DNA from: Bolinopsis microptera
Taxonomy: Eukaryota > Ctenophora > Tentaculata > Lobata > Bolinopsidae
DNA length: 64,000 bases
Assembly (NCBI RefSeq): GCF_026151205.1
Contig: NC_087074.1
Coordinates: 5,764,001 to 5,828,000, forward strand
Direction: 5' to 3'
Under the pieces are notes generated by a model. It had not been told where the DNA came from, searched no databases, and saw only the letters and a list, made by a program, of their open reading frames with translations. Shown here piece after piece: positions 57,301-64,000 of this stretch; the stretch's first letter is position 1; the number at the start of each line of letters is the position of its first letter. The translations under genes were made by a program, and so were the position numbers.

Positions 57301-59837
57301 AGGATCAACTCCCCGCAAACTAACCGTTAACCAGGATTTAATGGACGAAATTAAGAGTATCATCCTGGAAATATGTATGAAAGTATCGACTGAGAGTCAG
57401 AGCGATTTGTTACTGATGTACGCTACTGTCATACAATCTATGTTCACAAATCTGAAGAGAAGTGGATTGAGCGAAAATGTGATATCCTGCTTGCACCAAC
57501 AGTTCGATTTTATCATCGTGGTAAATACAAATCGTGTAGTTATGTTTATCAAACTTTTCTTTAGATTCAACTCTTTATTCTATATAGAAATCAGTGACCC
57601 AACAGGTCATTCTTATGAGTTAAAACACCAATTTTAAACATGATGTTGTCTGTTCCTTATGCAGCCAAACAATTTTCATCGACTTATTTTATCATAGTCA
57701 ACAAATAATAACAAACCTATTCTCCAACTCAATAGTTTTTTTTGCTAGATAAGAACCAGCAAGCCCACAACTAACTCTTATAGCTTTACTTATAGCTTTA
57801 CTTATGATATGACCACTTATTTCAGTACCTGAAGAATCTTCCGATGACGTCAGACCTACACCCATTGCTCCTTGAATTAGCCAAAGTAGCTTATATCGGC
57901 CTACCACTGTCTTGGATGAGATACCTTTTATCTGCTTTGGAAGGTTGGTAATTGAATGATGAGTATAAGTTTTATCATAAAAGTAGTGTTATTAAAATTG
58001 AATTTATTATCATCATATTGGGTTGATGATCTCTTTAGAATAGTAAATCATCATAATATTATCATATTATTATCTAACTACACTAACATCGATTTAAATA
58101 CCCGATGACTTTGACGGTCGATTTGAGTAAATAAAACAACCGCAGGAAGTGAACCAGTAAGCAGTGAGACAGATTCAGAGGAGCTGATAGTATCCAGTTC
58201 GTTGTGGGGCGGAAAAGAGAACACATTTACCTCTGGAAACATTTCCAGCACTTTCATGTCCACCACTGTACCCACCACTCAGGTAGAACTTCTTACCGTC
58301 TCTTTTTCTCAACAACTTATCCGAAATGGTTTTGACACTTTTAACCTTGTGTCTTGATAAATTAGAGTGCAGTTAGATAATTAAGAATCTGATGTTTGCT
58401 AGTTTATGGGAGCGGACGAAGGACAGTTTGCGGAGGGAAATCTAGTTGATGCTAGCACTGAGAGGAGAAAACAGATCGTGGATATTCTGGTCACGTGGCA
58501 CGAGTCTACCCCTGGAACGTCTCTTGAAATTCTCGAATCCCTCAAGGTACATGCTGGTATTATTATACATTATACATTATATATCATTATGTATAGTAAG
58601 AGGTTGATGAGTGTCAGCTTCTATTTTTAGACTTATTCTGTGATAAGAATTGTATGCTCCCTGCTATCTAGACTCTAGAGGCTACTCGAATAGCATTTAT
58701 ATCAGCTCTAAAAAATTATTAATGAATAATTTTCAGACGCTGTGTCAAGATCATCTGGAAGTCAGATCCTGGACTCCTTGTCTGCTGCATATCTTGAGAC
58801 AACTCTGCCATCTCTCTCCGATTCTCCCGCTCAGATTTGTGGAAATTATCCCTGAAATTGCAAGGTTAGTGCCTCGTGTCACTCTCATTCTCAGATAATA
58901 CTGTAAGAACTATTCTATACTTCTTTTATTGAGGACTGAATCTTTGCCATGGGTATTACTGTATTATTAGGTGCATTAAACACGGGTAAGATATGTAGTA
59001 TGAAATCATCCAATCGTATAAAAGTTTCTAATTTTGGGTTAACAGATGAACCAATCTGCAGGTTATTGCTAGTAGCGAACTTTAAAGACGAGACAAAGTG
59101 TTGCGAAGTGTTGCAGAGTGTCGCGGTGTTGTTACCACACGTCACCTCCGAGACTCATAGTATAGTTGTTAGGGACATTGTACAAAATATCGTCCTCAAT
59201 TTCTGGTGAGAACTCCGAATCTACTTTCCCTACTTTCGTCACACATCAATATCACATTTCTTTAATCCTCGTTACCCTTTCATTCGCTAAATCCTCTTTA
59301 CGCTCCACCTTGACTTGCTTAGACTCTAAGATATGATTTAAAGTTGGCGGTCGCTACAGTGTCGTTACACCTCTCCGTTTTCTAACCCGTTATCCCAGGC
59401 AGTTCTATGAACAGGGTAAGATGTCGCCCTTGTGTCGGATACCCTTCCTAAAGTGTATTAACCACCTCGCCTCCCCTCGTTTACTGGCTGCTGTGGGAGA
59501 GCATCTCAAACCTGGGGACATCCTCGTAGCTATGGCTCAAGACGAGGTACTCACTTAGTTCACGTTATCGATCATTTTGATTTTGAGCATTTAAATCGTC
59601 ATATTCTCCGGAATGTTATTGATCTTGAACTGTGTATTTCAGCCCAAACTAAAGTACAGGATGTTATAAAATGGTATTATAAACAGAACGTTAGACAAGT
59701 CAATCTGACTGTTTCAGGTGCCGGTGGTAAGACTACACGTGGTGAAGATAGTTGAAACCCTCCTCTCAACATCATCCCCGGATCGCCAGCTGGAGATGTT
59801 CAACATGTTCAGTGCTGTGTTCGATATGAAGTGTCAG
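51374..59837 (+). CDS. ATM: ATM serine/threonine kinase homologue, N-terminal 983 codons (partial)
   Basis: PIKK-family kinase acting in DNA double-strand-break signalling; only the N-terminal HEAT-repeat part is here. Exons: 51374-51430, 51667-51847, 52011-52223, 52447-52612, 53185-53352, 53609-53702, 53910-53986, 55494-55520, 55610-55774, 56127-56281, 56394-56535, 56696-56830, 56958-57169, 57303-57520, 57826-57943, 58146-58282, 58403-58546, 58737-58864, 59062-59205, 59399-59546, 59718-59837. All phases agree (2949 nt). Identification rests on the start region: TKTQRKKGLDAV (TAN-like), DPEIQRKID, KLNWTKLLDWVHEAIIQ, which align with the human ATM N-terminus (RKKEVEKF, DPETIKHLD, LNWDAVFRFLQKYI), then HEAT-like helices in the same order. 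The kinase domain must lie beyond the right edge. The 27-nt exon 8 and the weak GTTTTA and GTTCCC donors are the least certain parts. Confidence 0.85.
54660..54860. repeat. Degenerate tandem repeat in ATM intron 7
   Basis: Two to three imperfect units of about 85 bp with CGTCTAAAATCGTC, GGTGTAAAATCGTAGGG and CCTTAATATAAGGAA (a small palindrome). They lie just downstream of the antisense ORF. Confidence 0.6.
54887..55300 (-). CDS. Nested antisense ORF, small single-pass membrane protein (137 aa)
   Basis: Lies in the 1.5-kb seventh intron of ATM on the opposite strand. A hydrophobic helix at about residues 8-32 (MLVAAIFTLILTSCLLGLF) is followed by a basic/polar tail with an internal near-repeat (SQTDQPDLELGLL and SQTDLERKNSL). 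A TATA-like CTATAAAA sits about 105 bases upstream. I do not recognise the family. It could be a single-exon nested gene, a retrocopy or chance; composition is richer in GC than the surrounding intron, which favours a real gene. Confidence 0.5.
   Translation of the reverse strand: MVLDKDSMLVAAIFTLILTSCLLGLFVHLLVATKADSRTATTRLRTCTMMIQQLDNATERTFGEFQHHLDSSMKFMFMKTRSKKRFHNWSQTDQPDLELGLLTKDEESQTDLERKNSLPPLMVRPALSGDVVLPISG
55405..55412 (-). promoter_or_regulatory. TATA-like element for the nested antisense ORF
   Basis: CTATAAAA on the minus strand, preceded by GCACGTGC. The spacing to the ATG at 55300 suits a short 5' UTR. Confidence 0.35.
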
Positions 59838-62800
59838 GTGAGTGTTCAACATGTTCAGTGCTGTGTTCGATATGAAGTGTCAGGTGAGTGTTCAACATGT
59901 TCAGTGCTGTGTTCGATATGAAGTGTCAGGTGAGTGTTCAACATGTTCAGTGCTGTGTTCGATATGAAGTGTCAGGTGAGTGTTCAACATGTTCAGTGCT
60001 GTGTTCGATATGAAGTGTCAGGTGAGTGTTCAACATGTTCAGTGCTGTGTTCGATATGAAGTGTCAGGTGAGTGTTCAACATGTTCAGTGCTGTGTTCGA
60101 TATGAAGTGTCAGGTGAGTGTTCAACATGTTCAGTGCTTGTTGGATATGAAGTGTCAGGTGAGTGTTCAACATGTTCAGTGCTGTGTTCGATATGAAGTG
60201 TCAGGTGAGTGTTCAACATGTTCAGTGCTGTGTTCGATATGAAGTGTCAGGTGAGTGTTCAACATGTTCAGTGCTGTGTTCGATATGAAGTGTCAGGTGA
60301 GTGTTCAACATGTTCAGTGCTTGTTGGATATGAAGTGTCAGGTGAGTGTTCAACATGTTCAGTGCTGTGTTCGATATGAAGTGTCAGGTGAGTGTTCAAC
60401 ATGTTCAGTGCTGTGTTCGATATGAAGTGTCAGGTGAGTGTTCAACATGTTCAGTGCTGTGTTCGATATGAAGTGTCAGGTGAGTGTTCAACATGTTCAG
60501 TGCTGTGTTCGATATGAAGTGTCAGGTGAGTGTTCAACATGTTCAGTGCTGTGTTCGATATGAAGTGTCAGGTGAGTGTTCAACATGTTCAGTGCTGTGT
60601 TCGATATGAAGTGTCAGGTGAGTGTTCAACATGTTCAGTGCTGTGTTCGATATGAAGTGTTAGGTGAGTGTTCAACATGTTCAGTGCTTGTTGGATATGA
60701 AGTGTCAGGTGAGTGTTCAACATGTTCAGTGCTGTGTTGGATATGAAGTGTCAGGTGAGTGTTCAACATGTTCAGTGCTGTGTTCGATATGAAGTGTCAG
60801 GTGAGTGTTCAACATGTTCAGTGCTGTGTTCGATATGAAGTGTCAGGTGAGTGTTCAACATGTTCAGTGCTGTGTTCGATATGAAGTGTCAGGTGAGTGT
60901 TCAACATGTTCAGTGCTGTGTTTGATATGAAGTGTCAGGTGAGTGTTCAACATGTTCAGTGCTGTGTTCGATATGAAGTGTCAGGTGAGTGTTCAACATG
61001 TTCAGTGCTGTGTTCGATATGAAGTGTCAGGTGAGTGTTCAACATGTTCAGTGCTTGTTCGATATGAAGTGTCAGGTGAGTGTTCAACATGTTCAGTGCT
61101 GTGTTGGATATGAAGTGTCAGGTGAGTGTTCAACATGTTCAGTGCTGTGTTCGATATGAAGTGTCAGGTGAGTGTTCAACATGTTCAGTGCTGTGTTCGA
61201 TATGAAGTGTCAGGTGAGTGTTCAACATGTTCAGTGCTGTGTTCGATATGAAGTGTCAGGTGAGTGTTCAACATGTTCAGTGCTGTGTTCGATATGAAGT
61301 GTCAGGTGAGTGTTCAACATGTTCAGTGCTGTGTTTGATATGAAGTGTCAGGTGAGTGTTCAACATGTTCAGTGCTGTGTTCGATATGAAGTGTCAGGTG
61401 AGTGTTCAACATGTTCAGTGCTGTGTTCGATATGAAGTGTCAGGTGAGTGTTCAACATGTTCAGTGCTGTGTTCGATATGAAGTGTCAGGTGAGTGTTCA
61501 ACATGTTCAGTGCTGTGTTCGATATGAAGTGTCAGGTGAGTGTTCAACATGTTCAGTGCTGTGTTCGATATGAAGTGTCAGGTGAGTGTTCAACATGTTC
61601 AGTGCTGTGTTTGATATGAAGTGTCAGGTGAGTGTTCAACATGTTCAGTGCTGTGTTCGATATGAAGTGTCAGCTGGAGATGTTCAACATGTTCAGTGCC
61701 GTGTTCGATATGAAGTGTCAGGTGAGTGTTCAACATGTTCAGTGCTGTGTTCGATATGAAGTGTCAGGTGAGTGTTCAACATGTTCAGTGCTGTGTTTGA
61801 TATGAAGTGTCAGGTGAGTGTTCAACATGTTCAGTGCCGTGTTCGATATGAAGTGTCAGCTGGAGATGTTCAACATGTTCAGTGCTGTGTTAGATATGAA
61901 GTGTCAGGTGAGTGTTCAACATGTTCAGTGCTGTGTTCGATATGAAGTGTGAGGTGAGTGTTCAACATGTTCAGTGCTGTGTTCGATATGAAGTGTCAGG
62001 TGAGTGTTCAACATTTTCAGTGCTGTGTTCGATATGAAGTGTGAGGTGAGTGTTCAACATGTTCAGTGCTGTGTTCGATATGAAGTGTCAGGTGAGTGTT
62101 CAACATGTTCAGTGCTGTGTTAGATATGAAGTGTCAGGTGAGTGTTCAACATGTTCAGTGCTGTGTTCGATATGAAGTGTCAGGTGAGTGTTCAACATGT
62201 TCAGTGCTGTGTTCGATATGAAGTGTCAGGTGAGTGTTCAACATGTTCAGTGCTGTGTTCGATATGAAGTGTCAGGTGAGTGTTCAACATGTTCAGTGCT
62301 GTGTTCGATATGAAGTGTCAGGTGAGTGTTCAACATGTTCAGTGCTGTGTTCGATATGAAGTGTCAGGTGAGTGTTCAACATGTTCAGTGCTGTGTTCGA
62401 TATGAAGTGTCAGGTGAGTGTTCAACATGTTCAGTGCTGTGTTCGATATGAAGTGTCAGGTGAGTGTTCAACATGTTCAGTGCTGTGTTCGATATGAAGT
62501 GTCAGGTGAGTGTTCAACATGTTCAGTGCTGTGTTCGATATGAAGTGTCAGGTGAGTGTTCAACATGTTCAGTGCTGTGTTCGATATGAAGTGTCAGGTG
62601 AGTGTTCAACATGTTCAGTGCTGTGTTCGATATGAAGTGTCAGGTGAGTGTTCAACATGTTCAGTGCTTGTTCGATATGAAGTGTCAGGTGAGTGTTCAA
62701 CATGTTCAGTGCTGTGTTTCGATATGAAGTGTCAGGTGAGTGTTCAACATGTTCAGTGCTGTGTTCGATATGAAGTGTCAGGTGAGTGTTCAACATGTTC

Positions 62801-64000
62801 AGTGCTGTGTTCGATATGAAGTGTCAGGTGAGTGTTCAACATGTTCAGTGCTGTGTTCGATATGAAGTGTCAGGTGAGTGTTCAACATGTTCAGTGCTGT
62901 GTTCGATATGAAGTGTCAGGTGAGTGTTCAACATGTTCAGTGCTGTGTTCGATATGAAGTGTCAGGTGAGTGTTCAACATGTTCAGTGCTGTGTTCGATA
63001 TGAAGTGTCAGGTGAGTGTTCAACATGTTCAGTGCTGTGTTCGATATGAAGTGTCAGGTGAGTGTTCAACATGTTCAGTGCTGTGTTCGATATGAAGTGT
63101 CAGGTGAGTGTTCAACATGTTCAGTGCTGTGTTCGATATGAAGTGTCAGGTGAGTGTTCAACATGTTCAGTGCTGTGTTCGATATGAAGTGTCAGGTGAG
63201 TGTTCAACATGTTCAGTGCTTGTTGGATATGAAGTGTCAGGTGAGTGTTCAACATGTTCAGTGCTGTGTTTGATATGAAGTGTCAGGTGAGTGTTCAACA
63301 TGTTCAGTGCTGTGTTCGATATGAAGTGTCAGGTGAGTGTTCAACATGTTCAGTGCTGTGTTCGATATGAAGTGTTAGGTGAGTGTTCAACATGTTCAGT
63401 GCTTGTTGGATATGAAGTGTCAGGTGAGTGTTCAACATGTTCAGTGCTGTGTTCGATATGAAGTGTCAGGTGAGTGTTCAACATGTTCAGTGCTGTGTTT
63501 GATATGAAGTGTCAGCTGGAGATGTTCAACATGTTCAGTGCTGTGTTCGATATGAAGTGTCAGGTGAGTGTTCAACATGTTCAGTGCTGTGTTCGATATG
63601 AAGTGTCAGGTGAGTGTTCAACATGTTCAGTGCTGTGTTCGATATGAAGTGTCAGGTGAGTGTTCAACATGTTCAGTGCTGTGTTCGATATGAAGTGTCA
63701 GGTGAGTGTTCAACATGTTCAGTGCTGTGTTCGATATGAAGTGTTAGGTGAGTGTTCAACATGTTCAGTGCTGTGTTCGATATGAAGTGTCAGGTGAGTG
63801 TTCAACATGTTCAGTGCTGTGTTTGATATGAAGTGTCAGGTGAGTGTTCAACATGTTCAGTGCTGTGTTGGATATGAAGTGTCAGGTGAGTGTTCAACAT
63901 GTTCAGTGCTGTGTTCGATATGAAGTGTCAGGTGAGTGTTCAACATGTTCAGTGCTGTGTTCGATATGAAGTGTCAGGTGAGTGTTCAACATGTTCAGTG
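59838..64000. repeat. 46-bp minisatellite, about 90 copies, copied from the ATM exon 21 splice junction
   Basis: Runs off the window. Unit: GTGAGTG followed by 39 bp identical to the last 39 bases of exon 21 (TTCAACATGTTCAGTG...AAGTGTCAG). Each unit therefore ends in an exon end and begins with a consensus donor CAG|GTGAGT. Variants include shorter TGCTTGTTGGATATG units and three units in which GTGAGTG is replaced by exonic CTGGAGATG (61674, 61860, 63516). The next ATM exon lies beyond the window. Confidence 0.95.

Noticed and set aside
59838-64000. Possible CRISPR array or coding repeat
   Set aside because: The units have no unique spacers, the period is not a multiple of three, and frames close after a few units. 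The array derives from an ATM exon end.

Overview
The window is genomic DNA from a multicellular animal, probably an invertebrate: about 40% GC, many short spliceable introns (GT...AG), a T-box developmental regulator, an ATM DNA-damage kinase gene, a tandem C2H2 zinc-finger cluster, and many minisatellites and non-autonomous transposons. I cannot name the species. There are no bacterial features.

Layout. (1) 1-10.9 kb, minus strand: a T-box gene of the Tbx2/3 type, rebuilt as about 11 exons, with TATA and CCAAT elements at about 10.8 kb. (2) 10.9-15.5 kb: its upstream intergenic region, with E-boxes and a 5x19-bp repeat. (3) 15.5-21.2 kb, minus strand: a complete 13-exon gene for a 658-residue secreted glycoprotein that I do not recognise. 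(4) 21.7-31.4 kb: a nest of about 1.77-kb non-autonomous elements. They start TCACAATGCTGG, end in a 0.33-kb foldback ending GGTCAAA, and include two interlocking palindromes of about 2 kb. (5) 31.4-33.3 kb: short repeats and a 359-bp inverted-repeat element with a 10-bp target duplication. (6) 33.3-50.2 kb, plus strand: seven tandem paralogous C2H2 zinc-finger genes, five open and two broken, with one more 1.76-kb element inserted at 44.3-46.1 kb. (7) 50.2-51.4 kb: poly-G, a 10-bp minisatellite and a long polypyrimidine tract. (8) 51.4-59.8 kb, plus strand: the first 21 coding exons (983 codons, frame kept throughout) of an ATM homologue, with an antisense single-TM ORF in its seventh intron. 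(9) 59.8-64.0 kb: a 46-bp minisatellite of about 90 copies that runs off the window.

The most striking theme is that minisatellites sit directly on splice junctions and have copied them. The ATM array unit is 39 bp of exon 21 plus 7 bp of intron, so each unit carries a fresh 5' splice site. The secreted-protein gene has a 34-bp array made of 25 bp of exon 5 plus 9 bp of intron. Arrays in the T-box gene abut 3' or 5' splice sites and contain splice-site-like units. Seven junctions in three unrelated genes show this.

The zinc-finger cluster looks like a young, fast-diversifying regulator family. Finger backbones are almost identical, while helix positions -1, 2, 3 and 6 vary and finger number ranges from 6 to 15. 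Each gene also has a conserved N-terminus with three SUMO-consensus motifs.
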